The notes under the pieces: model-generated
What the model was told of the DNA's origin: nothing
The model's input: the letters and a program-made list of their open reading frames with translations, nothing else
Database searches by the model: none
Shown here: in pieces, positions 44,760 to 55,780 of the stretch
How the letters are laid out: each line of letters starts with the position of its first letter
Numbering within the stretch: position 1 is the stretch's first letter
Program-made: the position numbers and the translations under genes
DNA from: Mikania micrantha
Taxonomy: Eukaryota > Streptophyta > Magnoliopsida > Asterales > Asteraceae
DNA length: 64,000 bases
NCBI GenBank assembly: GCA_009363875.1
Contig: CM018683.1
Span: 38,089,753 to 38,153,752, forward strand
Reading direction: 5' to 3'

Positions 44760-45665
44760 GCGAACCTCCCTGAGACGAACCTAATTCTAGACGAACCTGT
44801 TGTTAAGACAAACCTATTCAACTGAACGAACCTAACGAACCTTGAATGAACGAACCTTCAATGAATGAAACTTCAATGAAAGAACCTTCATTGAACGAAC
44901 CTTTTGGACAAACGAACCTTGACCAACAAAGGTTCGGTTCTTATGAAATACAGAGGTTCGTCACGAACCTATCAGATTCAAACGAACCTTCAAAGATTCC
45001 AGCGAACCTTAGTTCATCCAGCGAACCTAATCCATTTCAAAATCAAATTTTCAAATCTTCGAATTAGTTTATAAAATTTATACCCCAAGATTCGAAACAC
45101 AACAATGAACAACTTTAATAAAAGCAATTTGTCCAGAACTTAATTTTTAAAAGGTTTTGACTCAACAAACAAGGTTCGACTTAAACCATCTAAAACCTGT
45201 CATATCTTCTAATTTAGCCGGTCAAATTCCAAGATCTATACCTAAAAATGATCACAATGCAATTACGATTCTATTGATATCAAACAAAAAGCTTCTAAGG
45301 TCCTCAACCGCAAATCGAAAAATCTAAACTTGCAGGTTTAGCAGGTTTTGTGAATGAAAGTGACGAACGCTTTTCACGAACTTGGTATTTATATGCGAAC
45401 CTATTAACAAACCTTTTTCACAAACCTTTGAACAACATGTTGACCAAACCTGTCAACGAAGCTCTCAGACGAACCTGTCCATCAAACCTGTTGGACGAAC
45501 CTGTTAAACGAACCCGTCCAATGAATCAATTTGACGAACCTGTCCACAAACCAATTGGACGAATCTGTCCACAAACCTATTGGACGAACCTGTTGGACGA
45601 ACCAGTTGGACGAACCTTTCCAACGAACCTCTTCACAAAACTATTAGGCGAACCTATATGCAAAC
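44760..45665 (-). repeat. CGAACCT arrays of E2 spacer
   Basis: There are two clusters (44760-45050 and 45355-45665) separated by AT-rich unique sequence, matching E1's two clusters in position and word. The second is rich in TTGGACGAACCTGT phrases. The open frames on the plus strand here are artefacts. Confidence 0.75.
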
Positions 45666-46820
45666 CTTTTGAAATTTGATTTTATTTTAAAAATTCAAAC
45701 AAAACAATGATTTAATGTTTCAAAGTCGAAACAAATAATCAAAAATTATTGATTTAACATCAGACAAAACAAAAATCTTTTTGTATTTTTAAATTTTTAA
45801 ACAATCAAACAAACTACAAATTACCAAATCTAACTATTCTAGCAAAACACTCACATATTTTTGTTTGAGAAAGATCCAGACATGAGATCATATTGTATTA
45901 CAATTATCAGCACACCTGATTGAATTAATGAATATATTTATTAGCAAATTACAATTCAAAGATGATTGTCAGTATAAAAATCCTCTTTAAATTTAATTAC
46001 TTAGTTAAGATATCAATTAAAACAACATTATCAACTACTTTATGTTTTCCATTTACTTGAACACATCCCCGATTTATGAATAATTAATCAAACCAAAAAA
46101 GTCTTGAAACAATACATTTCAATTTTAACTAGTTTGATCATGTAAAAACAAAACAGAATTTCTTTTTGAAAATAACAAAATAGAAAACAATTTGAATTTG
46201 TTCAAAATCTTGGAATCAAGGTTGATACTTATGTATGCTCAGACTATCCAGAAAATGAACGAAACAATAATTTTGGATTAAGCTTTTAACAATCAGATCG
46301 ATAATTTCATATACGCAGAGATTGTCCAAAACTTAATCAATAACCAAGAAAACAAATTTGAATTGATTAAAGCTATAACAATCAGGTCGATACGTAAGTA
46401 TACGCAGAGAATGTTTCATCTTTAAACTAAAATAAAAGAAAAACAAATTCAGAATTTCTTTTGAAAATTAAACACATGATCAAAACTAGAAATTTAACTT
46501 TTGTTCAAGAAACATTTTGTAAGATTAACTACCACTCATTCAGGACAAAACTAAGTACTGTGTCCTAAGCATCTGTTTTTCATAAAGCATAATCAAAATT
46601 TTGTCAAATGTTATCTTAACTAAGTTATAAACCTACCAACAAATCATACTTAACAATTGTAACTGTTCTTTATGTTTAAGTTCTTTTATGATACAAATGT
46701 GCTTCCAATTGCAAACAATGTACTATGATTTCTCACTTGGTCGAATCAATTTCTTAAAATTTTAATTTTTTAATGTTTTTGTGTTTTTGATTTTTTTTAT
46801 ATGTTTTTGTATTTTTCAAA
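45666..46820 (-). other. E2 AT-rich spacer
   Basis: This noncoding stretch lies between the word arrays and the internal polypurine tract. It aligns by eye with E1 31300-32330, including GATTTAACATCAGA and AATCAGGTCGA phrases. Nothing else is recognised. Confidence 0.6.
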
Positions 46821-46822
46821 AT

Positions 46823-46840
46823 TTTCTCCCCCTAAAAACT
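46823..46840 (-). promoter_or_regulatory. E2 internal polypurine tract
   Basis: On the minus strand AGTTTTTAGGGGGAGAAA, the same string as in E1 at 32333-32350. It lies just beyond pol and far (about 8 kb) from the 3' LTR. Confidence 0.6.
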
Positions 46841-46899
46841 AAAACACAAAACAACAAAAATTAAAATATCTGATGTTAATGCAATAAAAATTGATAATG

Positions 46900-48859
46900 A
46901 AGGAAGTTGATTTATAATTACCTCACCCATGAACCGAATGCCATTTAATTTGAGCAAATACTCAAAACGGTTTTTATCAAAAGCCTTGGTGAGAAGGTCT
47001 GCTCGTTGTTAATTGGTATGTATCTTCACCACATCAATAAGTTTCTTTTCATAGCAATCGTGTATGAAATGAAACCTAATATCAATGTGTTTGGATCGTG
47101 AATGATACACAGGATTCTTAGTTATAGCAATAGCAACCTCATTATCAACATGAATTGAGGTAGTCAGAAAATTCAAACCGTAGTCTCTCATCTGTTGTTG
47201 TATCCACAAAACTTGTGAACAACAACTGGCAGCCGCGACATACTCAGCCTCACAAGTTCAAGTACCAACAGATGTTTGCTTTTTGCACTGCCAAGAAACT
47301 AGACGCTCGCCCAAAAATTGTGCACCTCCAGTTGTGGATTTCGCATCAGTCTTACATCCTCCATAATCAGAATCACTGTAGGCATTGAAGGAAAAGTTAT
47401 CATCCTTAGGATACCACAGACCGGTGTCTGGTGTACCCTTCAGATAACGAAGAATTCGCTTGACTGCTATCAGATGTGACACTTTCGGTTTTGATTGGTA
47501 TCGAGCACAGATACTTGTAGCAAATACAATATCTGGCCTAGAGGCAGTCAAATACAACAAATTTCCAATCATTCCACGATACAAAGTAGGATCAATTATC
47601 TCCCCTTCAATATCAGGCTCAATCCCGTGATTGGGCTGAATGGGCATGGAAATGGGTTTAGAATCAAGCATGCTAAACTGTTTTAGCACGTCTTGAATGT
47701 ATTTCATCTGATGAATGAAGATTCCATCTTTAGTTTGATCAATTGGTAAACCCAAGAAAAATTTGATGTCTGACATGGCACTCATTTCGAATTTCTCAAT
47801 CATAACCTCTTTAAACTCCAAACATAGTTGTTCATCAATAGATCCAAAGATGATGTCATCTACATAGATCTGAATAAGAATAATATCCGTGCCCTTTTCC
47901 CGATAAAACAATGTCTTGTCAATCTGACCCCTATTGAACCCGTGTTCAATAAGGTGAGTCGATAAGGTCTCATACCAAGCACGTGGAGCCTGATGTATAC
48001 CATACTGTGCTTTGTCTAAGAGGTAAACCTGATCCCGGTGGATAGGATCCTCAAAGCCAGTGGCTTACAAACATACACTGTTTCCATCAAAGAACCATAC
48101 AGAAATGCAGACTTGACATCCAACTGAAAAACTTTGAATTTCTTGTGGGCAGCAAAAGCCAGAAATTCCTTCTAGCCACGCCACAAGTGCAAACACTTCA
48201 TCGCAATCAATTCCTTCGACTTGTCTGAAACCTTCAACCACTAAACGTGCTTTGTTACGAACAATTATGCCTCGATCATATCTTTTGCATCTTAACACCC
48301 ATCTAGTGCCAATTTTCTTCTCTCCTTTTGGCAAATCAACTAGATGCCAAACACCCAACTTCTGAAACTAATTCAGCTCCTCTTGCATAGCCTCCACCCA
48401 GGCATGCTCACACAAAGCTTTAGTAACAGTGTTTGGCTCAATCTGTGAAATAAATGCAGAATGCATCCATAGCTCTTGAGTTCCATGAGTTCTTTCTAAC
48501 TCAGCATACAAACTCTCCTCATTTGCAATTTGATGTCGTGTTTGTACTCCGGCATTTGGATCTCCAATGATCTGATTAACAGGAAGATTTACATGTACTC
48601 TAGTTATAGGCACTTGCGGGACCTCAACATTATGATCAAGATTTGTAATATTCTGATTAACATCTTGATCATGAGAAATAGCATCTTCAAAAATATCACT
48701 ATCATCATCAGATGACCAATCATCATTAATTGCTCCTGAAATGCCTTCCTCAAGTGAATTATTATCTTCAGCTTGATGAGAAATACCTTGATCTTCAGAA
48801 TTCTTCAAATCATATAACATTTGTAAGGTTATTTCATCATCAGAAATATTTGGAGACAA
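46900..48859 (-). pseudogene. E2 copia reverse transcriptase and RNase H
   Basis: A variable acidic linker (48859-48400) leads into RT: EAMQEELN, GVWHLVDLPKGEKKIGTRWV and RNKARLVVEGFRQVEGIDCDE. A frameshift near 48180 disrupts the segment that should contain the first catalytic Asp (LDVKSAFLYG survives in another frame). The YVDD box is intact as QIYVDDIIFGSID near 47860. Then FFLGLPIDQTKDGIFIHQ, RGMIGNLLYLTASRPDI, and RNase H (YSDSDYGGCKTDAKSTTG, WIQQQMRDYG, SKHIDIRFHFIHD). A TAA replaces Glu in HTNEQRAD near 47010, and the usual end after NQLPS is a little upstream of 46900. Confidence 0.88.
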
Positions 48860-48869
48860 ATTAAAAGAC

Positions 48870-49761
48870 TCAACAATTTATCATAATCAAAAAGCCAATT
48901 TGGTCATTTTCCGTCACGTATCGGTGTATGTCTTTGAACATCCACATTATACCATAATTCCATAACACCCGTACGTTTATTAAACACACGTTTGTTGGGA
49001 AGACTGTAGCCAAGAAAGAAACCTTCTTCAGCGTTAGAGTTGAATTATGAATCTTTCTTAAGAATGGTACAAGGAGCCCCGAAAGGTTCCAAGTGTTCCA
49101 AATTAGGCTTTTGATTTTGAAGCAATTCATAGCATGTTTTATTGTGTCTTTTAACAATCAAAACTCTGTTAAGAGTAAAACAAGCTGTAGCCACATGTTC
49201 ACTCCAAAATGTAATAGGGAGTTTAGAATTAGCGAGCATGGTTCTTGCAGACTCAATCAAAGTTCTGTTCTTTCTCTTAGCTACACCATTCATCTGTGGT
49301 TCATATGGTGCACTGAATTGCTGCTGAATGCCCTTTGAATCTCTAAATTCTTCCATTTGATGATTCTTGAACTCAGTCCCATTAGTTGAACGAACACGCC
49401 TTACTCTCAACTTATATAATGTCTCCAACCTATTAACCAGCAAAACAAAATTTTCATAAGTCTCTGATTTATACTTTAAGAACATGACCCATGAAAATCT
49501 AGAAAAATCATCAGTCACCACAAAACAGTATGAGTCACCACCTATACTTTTCACATTGATTGGACCAAACAAATCCATGTGAAGAAGTTCAAGTGGTTTA
49601 TCAATAGAAAACATTGTTTTTGTTTTATGTGACCTCCTTTTCTGTTTACCCATCTTGAATGACACACACACATTAGGGAGTTTAAAGTGTTTAACCGGTA
49701 CACCCTCAACTAAATGATTGTGTAAGAGAAGATTCATCTTCCTGATATGAATATGCCCCAT
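48870..49761 (-). pseudogene. E2 copia integrase (catalytic residues lost)
   Basis: This integrase would insert E2 cDNA. It starts with a GHIHIRKMN zinc region whose CxxC reads CVSF, so one Cys is gone. The core reads KPLELLHMDLFGPIN (first Asp present). The second Asp motif RSDNGTEF of the family is RSTNGTEF here, and the Glu of NGVAERKNRT is Lys (NGVAKRKNRT). Two of three catalytic residues are therefore missing. TFWSEHVATACFTLNRVL follows, then a frameshift at about 49050. The enzyme cannot be active. Confidence 0.88.
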
Positions 49762-50223
49762 CTGTCTGTGCTAAGAACGTGTATCTTCCTCAGTTGCCTT
49801 GGACACCAGACACGTCTCCACCTTATTCACCGTCTCCGCTTTCGTCATGTCAAGTACATATAAATCCTTGCTCCTGTCAGCAGTCATCAGAATCCACTCC
49901 TTAGGAATCTGAATTCCTTGCTTAAGTACATAACACCTGTCTTTATCAAACATCACTTTGTATTCTTTATCACAAATTTGTGACACACTCAACAGGTTGT
50001 TAGTTAATTCTTTGCAGTAATTAACATTGTCAAAGGAAACTTTACCATTAGTCAAACTACCAAACCCTATAATCTGACCACCTTTGTCACCTGCAAAATT
50101 AACATAACTACCTTTCATCGACTTAAAATCCTTCAACAAACTCAACTCTCCCGTCATGTGCCGTGAACATCCACTATCAACAATCCAGCGACTATTGATA
50201 TGGCCCATGAATGCCACCTGCAC
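49762..50223 (-). pseudogene. E2 copia protease and pre-integrase segment
   Basis: The aspartic protease active site is intact as WIVDSGCSRHMTG near 50180 (DSG type, usual in copia). It continues with FAGDKGGQIIGFG, NNLLSVSQICDKEYKV and LYVLDM, the GAG_pre-integrase region. A TAG after EEDTRS near 49770 separates it from the integrase. Confidence 0.85.
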
Positions 50224-50308
50224 AATAAATTAAAACCAATCAGTTTCAAAAGGGATAACCCTCGCCATTTCGGCGTCGAGTCTCCCTGAATGGACTCCTG
50301 CCATTCTA

Positions 50309-53271
50309 TTATGATGAACTGCTTGAAGACCCATCTTCAATGCTTTCATCCTTTTTCACAGAAATTTGATCACCTGACCTGCATCTTAATTTCCAAAAAT
50401 ATTTTGACTTACCATTTTCTTTTGAAAATGATTTTGAAGAAAATTTATCATAAAAATCATCATCAGATGATGTCACCATTTTCCCAAGCTTTTTCACATT
50501 ATTTTTGTTATCAAAAACTCTTTTCTTCTGTTTCTTTTCTTCTTTAACCCAAACACAGTCAGGATCAAACTTTCTGAGAACTCTCATTTCCACTTCACTA
50601 AGTTTAACTTTCCTAGGACTTCCACCAGACTTGTTTACCCAACTCTCAACATCTGAACTCTTTCTGATCTTATTGTTTGGACAGTTTGCAGAAATATGTC
50701 CTTTACTACAACAAGTAAAACACTTTCGTGTTTCACTTGGTGAATAAGACCTAAAGCTGCTACAATCAGTAGAACTGAAATCCAAATAACAATCAGAAAT
50801 CAAATGACCAGATTTACCACATCTGTAACACTTTCTTTGTGAATGAGTCTTTGGTCTTGGTTCATCATAATACTAAAATGAACTTAAAGGTTTAGAAGCA
50901 ACCTTTGCAGATGAGAATATGTTCCTCAAACCAATTGATTTTATCCTTGAATTATTCTTTTGATTTTGAAAAACCTTTTATTTTCCTTTATTTCCAACCC
51001 CAAACTTATTAACCTTTTCAACAACCTTGTTAACAACCTTGTCAACCTTTTCAATAAACACTTTTTGCTTTTGAAAAATACTACTAGACTCCCCTTTAAG
51101 TGTAGTATAAGACTTTACATACACCATAGGTTTGAGAGTAGTAGTTGTTTTGGGTTTCTTCACTGGTTTGGAAACAAGATTGGGTTTGATCACCACTTTC
51201 TCAACTGGTTTCATCTCAGCTTTTGACTTTTGAGACTTCAGAATCTTTTTATCACCAGTTTTAACTTGATAACCATTATGTCTTAGAATATCAGGTGAAT
51301 ATTCTGATTCAGTGATATCTTCAATAATAGGAGCATCACTATCAAGAAACACAATGCTATCAGATGATGATCCTCCAGCACTTGCAACCACATATTCAGA
51401 CTGATGTTCATCCAAAGAAGCAGGATGAACTTCCAAATTCAAATCAAGTTGTGGTCTTGGCACAAAGCTAGGAGGAGGTGGTACAACATGAAAACCTATT
51501 CCAGTATTATCATGCGATGATCTTTGCATGGCAGCAAAGTAATCGATGACATACTTAGAATTTTGATAATTTTCAAGCTTGCTCTTGTTCACTTCAGCTT
51601 TTGCTTTTGCTGCTGATAATTCAACCTTCAGCTTTTGCACTGATTCTAGATGCACAGACACAACATGGTTATTTTGTAAAACTTTGATTTTAAAATCTTC
51701 ATTTTTTTGCCTAAATCAATTATCTTTTTGTCAAAAGCTTTTTCTCTTGAAATTAGCTTCTTGTTTGCTTCTGTGCACTCTACCAGATCAGCAGTCAGCT
51801 GAGAATTCATCTCTTTCAATTTATCAATGATCTCTAAAACATCTTTATTTACCTCATCAACCTTCTATTTGCCTTTACCAGTTTCTTCATCCAAAGAAGC
51901 CATAAAAGCACCCAGCAATTCATCATACTGCTTGCCCCAATCATAGCCTTCATCAGCTTGACTAACCAAAGCTTTCGATGACTCTTCAGACTTTTCTTTC
52001 TTCTTCTGATAGGTTTCTTTTGGCTTGAACGGGTTTAAATTTCCTTGTTTCTTCAGATTCTTACACTCTCTTGAATAGTGACCTAACTCACCACAGTTGT
52101 AACACTGAGTAGTCTTTGGATTAAATCCAAATTTGGTGTTTCAATCAAAAGTGTTTTTTTTGCCAGTCTTCTTTTCATATCGATTGATTCTTCTAATCAC
52201 ACTTGCCAGTGTCCATTGAGTGTCAATCAGCTCCATTACGTTGTAATCTTCAAATGTAAGATTAGAGTTTCCAATCTTTCCTGCAATTTGTTCATCATAC
52301 GTGCTGACTACACAAGACAGAATTGACATATGATCCCGAACAGCTTCTACAATAACTTTCCCCATATTTGTTGTATTTAGCTGAACAGGATTAGTTGTTG
52401 AGTCAGACTTCTTCTCGTTTGTAGAATAAGATGAACTAGAACTTGTAGATGTAGAAGGTGCAGGAGTACTATCAGAAGTACTAGAATCAAATGATGTCTG
52501 AATCTTTGCTGAAGATACAGGTGGTGTCACCACAAATGCACTGTATAAAGAAGGATCTTGAGTAGCATTCACTCTCCTCGCTTTTCTCTTATCCTTCATC
52601 TCCTGTTCTTCAAGCTTTTGAGTGAATTCCACCAATGTCATTCCACGTAAATTTTCTCTCAAGATTAGTACCAATGAATTCCACTTCTCAGGCAAAGCAT
52701 CTGCAAAGCAATCGATCTTTTCATCTTCAGTATATTCTATTCCACACTTTCTAACTTCAGTCAATAGATGTCTGTATCTTGTAATCAATGCTTCAAGACT
52801 TTCATTACCAATAAAGTTAAAGTTTTCAAACTCTTTGCGAATGTCAGTGGCTTTCATCTTTTTAAGATTTGTATTTCCCTCAACTCTGGCTTTCAAAGCA
52901 TTCCATAGACTATAAGAAGTCTTGTGCCCATCAAACTGATGTAAAATATGATTTGGAATTGCTTGGCTTAACATCCAATACGCCTTTTTCTCTGAATTAT
53001 ACTTCTTTCTCTCATCAACATCTAATCTCTCAAGGAGTTGACACAAATCTGTTCCCACCACTCTAGGTCTTTCATATGGAGACAAAATCCTTTCCCAAAG
53101 ATTAGTGTCAGTTCCATTAAGGTGTGTTTCAAATCTTCCTTTCCAGTTATCGTAATCTGTCAAATCCAGCAACTTTGGAACTTTGTTCGTACTTCCAACC
53201 TCAGTTTCACTAATCAGAATGCTATGAATCTTAGAATTCTGACTAGCAACTGCAGCATACATCTCCGCCAT
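50309..53271 (-). pseudogene. E2 copia gag (two zinc knuckles)
   Basis: This long SIRE-like gag starts at the ATG at 53271 (MAEMYAAVASQNSKIHS). The UBN2-like core shows LLDLTDYDNWKGRFETHLNG, YWMLSQAIPNHILHQFDG, SLWNALKARVEG, then LITRYRHLLTEVRKCGI and FADALPEKWNSL. After a TGA at 52141 comes knuckle 1 (CYNCGELGHYSREC, ~52110-52060), a TAA or TAG near 51867, a coiled-coil region (51830-51550), a Lys/Val-rich stretch and knuckles 2 and 3 (CYRCGKSGHLISDC ~50830; CFTCCSKGHISANC ~50720). At least four breaks. Confidence 0.85.
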
Positions 53272-53283
53272 GATTTTAAAATT

Positions 53284-53770
53284 TCTTAACAGCGAACCTT
53301 TTCACTTCACTAACCTAATACTCAGGCGAACCCTTCACCAATCTTTAATTTGAATTAACCTTTAGTCACGAACCTGAAGACACGAACCTCTATTCACGAA
53401 CCTCAAGTCACGAACCTTAAGTCATAACCTCAATTCACGAACCTCAAGTCACACGAACCTGAGACACGAACCTGATGGAACGAACCTTGAAACAGATCTG
53501 ATTTTTACGAACCTTGAGACAAATGAACCTCAAGTCAAACGAACCTCTGCTGAAAAGCAATGAACCTCAAGTCAGACGAACCTCTGCTGAAAAGCAACGA
53601 ACCTCAAACGAACCTTGCAGAAAATTTCAGACGAACCTCTTCAAAAGCTCCAAACAAACCTCAGAAAAGTCTCAATAACAGCGAAGCTATTGTTCCAACT
53701 GTTCACAGGTTCGGCTCACGAACCTGTACTTCCAAATTCGAAATTTTGGAGGGAGAACCTTCCAAAATGT
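53284..53770 (-). repeat. CGAACCT array in E2 5' leader
   Basis: CACGAACCTCAAGT and CAGACGAACCTCTGCTGAAAAGCAA phrases repeat between the PBS and the gag start, some nearly tandem (the 38-base CTGCTGAAAAGCAA unit occurs twice). It is the same word as in the LTR and the ORF3 leader. Confidence 0.78.
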
Positions 53771-53974
53771 GAAGAAAATCCTTCAAAATCTTCAAATTAA
53801 CACCACAAATCCGTGAATTTGAATATTCCACAACAATTGATGATGAATATACACTCAAAACAGTAATCAAACACAAAGAAAACTAGAATTTTGATCAATT
53901 TCTTGATCTTCTAATCTTCAAATCTTCAAATACTTGAATTTCTTTGACAAATCCTGTATAGAACTCCACCAAAA

Positions 53975-53987
53975 TCTCTGATACCAC
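53975..53987 (-). promoter_or_regulatory. E2 primer-binding site
   Basis: On the minus strand GTGGTATCAGAGA follows the LTR end at 53988 directly. TGGTATCAGAG is the initiator tRNA-Met complement. It fixes E2's transcription as leftward. Confidence 0.9.
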
Positions 53988-54432
53988 TGTTGATTTGGTG
54001 AATTTGATCTGGATCGTATCACGAAGTCCTGTGAACAATCAAACACATGCGGAATCTATGTTTGATCTATAAGAATCAAAGAAGAACAAGCATTCCAATA
54101 ATCATCTTTATCTCATTAAACAATATCAATTGATTACAAGTCTCACACCGAGAATATACACACACTCTCTACTGGTTTTCTGAAGTCGTTCTGAAATAAT
54201 CAGATAAACCTTCTATGTATACAGACACTGTCAGCCGAACCTATTCCCTTAGCCGAACCCTAAGGTTTGCCAGCCGAACCTTGAGGTTCATTGGGCTAAC
54301 CTAGGTTGCCAAACCTAATACGTTTGCCGAACATGCTAAGGTTCGTGGGCCAGACGAACCTAAGCCAAACCTTTATTAACTTTCTATAATTTACATGTTT
54401 AAATTGCAACCTTTTACAAATATGTACTAACA
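53988..54432 (-). mobile_element. E2 5' LTR (445 bp)
   Basis: It aligns base for base with the 3' LTR over most of its length with scattered differences and three visible deletions: near 54145, around 54190 and within the word array at 54290-54330. The TATA run at 54206 reads CTATGTATAC instead of CTATATATAC in the 3' LTR. Confidence 0.9.
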
Positions 54433-54437
54433 GAAAT

Positions 54438-55780
54438 GATGAGGAAATGGGTTGGTTTGCTCAAGATTAGGTGCTCTGGCCGAAAATTAGGATAGAAATG
54501 ATTATGGTTAAGCTAGGTTGAGTGTTAAAGTGATTTTTAGCCTCTGCGACTTTTAGGCGTACCGCCTAGCGTGCGTACGCGAGGCCAGGCATACTGCCTA
54601 GATCAAAATAATCAGACTGGCGTCTGGTTCATCCGCGCGCACCGCCTGGTGTCATCACGAATCCCTGGGCGTAGCGCCTAGTCCTTGGCGTACCGCCTAG
54701 GCTCAAATCTTGGCCCTAGGCGTACCGCCTGGTGGTAGGGGTGTCGAAAATACCCGAACCCGACTAACCCGACCCGCACCCGAGCCCGAATAAGCTTAAT
54801 AAGGTCGGGTTATTCGGGTCAAAAATGTTAGTCGGGTTATTCGGGTCAACCCTATTAACCCGAACTCTTAATAGGGTCGGGTTTCGAGTATATTTTTAAA
54901 AGTTAGTCGGGTTTCGGGTCAACCCGAATAAGAATGATTTTTATTTTTTTATATATATTAATTATTAAATGTAAAATATATTTAATTTTTTACCAAAATA
55001 TGACAATGACTATTAATCAAATTATATATGAAAAATAAATTATTTACATATTTTTCATTGAATTACGTTTACAAAATGAATTATTTGTAGAAATTTAAAA
55101 TTAGGACAAGATACTAACAAATAAATACCAACCCAACTTACCCGACCCGAATAACCCGTGACCCGACTAACCCGAACCTGACTAACCCTAACGTTATTCG
55201 GGTCGGGTTGCGGGTTAATATTTTTAGGTAAAACCCGACTAACCCGACCCGATTAACCCGAAACCCGATCGGGTTGACCTGATCAACACCCCTACCTGGT
55301 GGTCTGATTAAGCCCAATTGACCCAGTTATGTTGTTTAAGCTCGTTTTTCGCGTATTTCTTGTTTACGATCATCGTTTTGAGACTAATGGACGTTGTTTA
55401 ACTTATTCTAAGTTCCTAAAGAGCCTAATTACTGTTAAATTCATTTGTTGTTCGTTTAGTTCACCAATGTTCGTGATACTCGTGTGTGTTTCGATAATTC
55501 CTCGAATTATCGGTGATAATTTGTGTTTTACGAAAGGATCGCATGTTGATTAATCATAATCAACGTGTAATGAATAATTCAACAATTCCTCGAATTATTA
55601 TCTTGTGTTTGTGTTTGTGTTTGCTACACTTGGTTTCCAAAACCAATGTGCAATGTACGCTTCGATAGTTCCTCGAACTATTGTTTCCTAATTAAACCTA
55701 ATGAAATGAAATGTAACAAGTATGAATGTGAATGCTAATTTGTAAGAGTTGCAATTTACCTAAAATTGTCGGGTGTCACA
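54438..55780 (-). mobile_element. F 5' LTR, 5' portion (contains hAT MITE)
   Basis: This continues F's LTR beyond E2 to the LTR start (minus TGTGACACCCGACAATTTTAGG at 55780). It carries the AGGCGTACCGCCT palindromic patch (54555-54735) interrupted by the MITE, then the conserved TCGATAGTTCCTCGAACTA region at 55660, which also occurs in B at 18130. Confidence 0.85.
54736..55294. mobile_element. hAT-like MITE (559 bp), TSD CCTGGTGG
   Basis: The terminal inverted repeats are TAGGGGTGTCGA at the left and TAGGGGTGTTGA at the right read in reverse. An exact 8-bp duplication CCTGGTGG lies at 54728-54735 and 55295-55302. The 8-bp TSD and the (C/T)AGGGGTG terminus fit the hAT superfamily. The ends are made of CCCGACCCGA/GGGTCGGG words and the middle (54930-55110) is very AT-rich. 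No transposase, so non-autonomous. Confidence 0.92.

Larger units (their letters stand above)
38355..54432 (-). mobile_element. E2: complete SIRE/Maximus-like copia element (16 kb), TSD GAAAT
   Basis: Both ends are LTRs running TGTTGATTTGGTGAATTTG...ACTAACA on the plus strand. GAAAT flanks both sides (38350-38354 and 54433-54437). From 54432 leftwards: 5' LTR, PBS, array-rich leader, gag with two zinc knuckles, protease, integrase, RT, RNase H, internal PPT, spacer, ORF3, PPT, 3' LTR. Without nested solo LTR I it is about 13.8 kb. The LTRs are very similar by eye, so insertion is fairly recent, yet the coding regions carry many stops and frameshifts. It was probably mobilised in trans or inserted already defective. 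Confidence 0.93.
33171..55780 (-). mobile_element. Element F: internally deleted gypsy, host of E2 and hAT MITE
   Basis: F has a 3' LTR (33171-35640, missing its first ~330 bases), a gag fragment (35641-36119), a PBS (36272-36287) and a 5' LTR (36290-55780, split by E2 and a MITE). It is the same family as B. Flank test: five bases left of 33171 are GTTTA and right of 55780 are ACAAG, so there is no TSD although both ends look like exact LTR termini (TGTCGCACC and GGGTGTCACA). The left flank is copia E1 and the right flank is gypsy G. I infer recombination between two separate F-family insertions. Confidence 0.8.
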
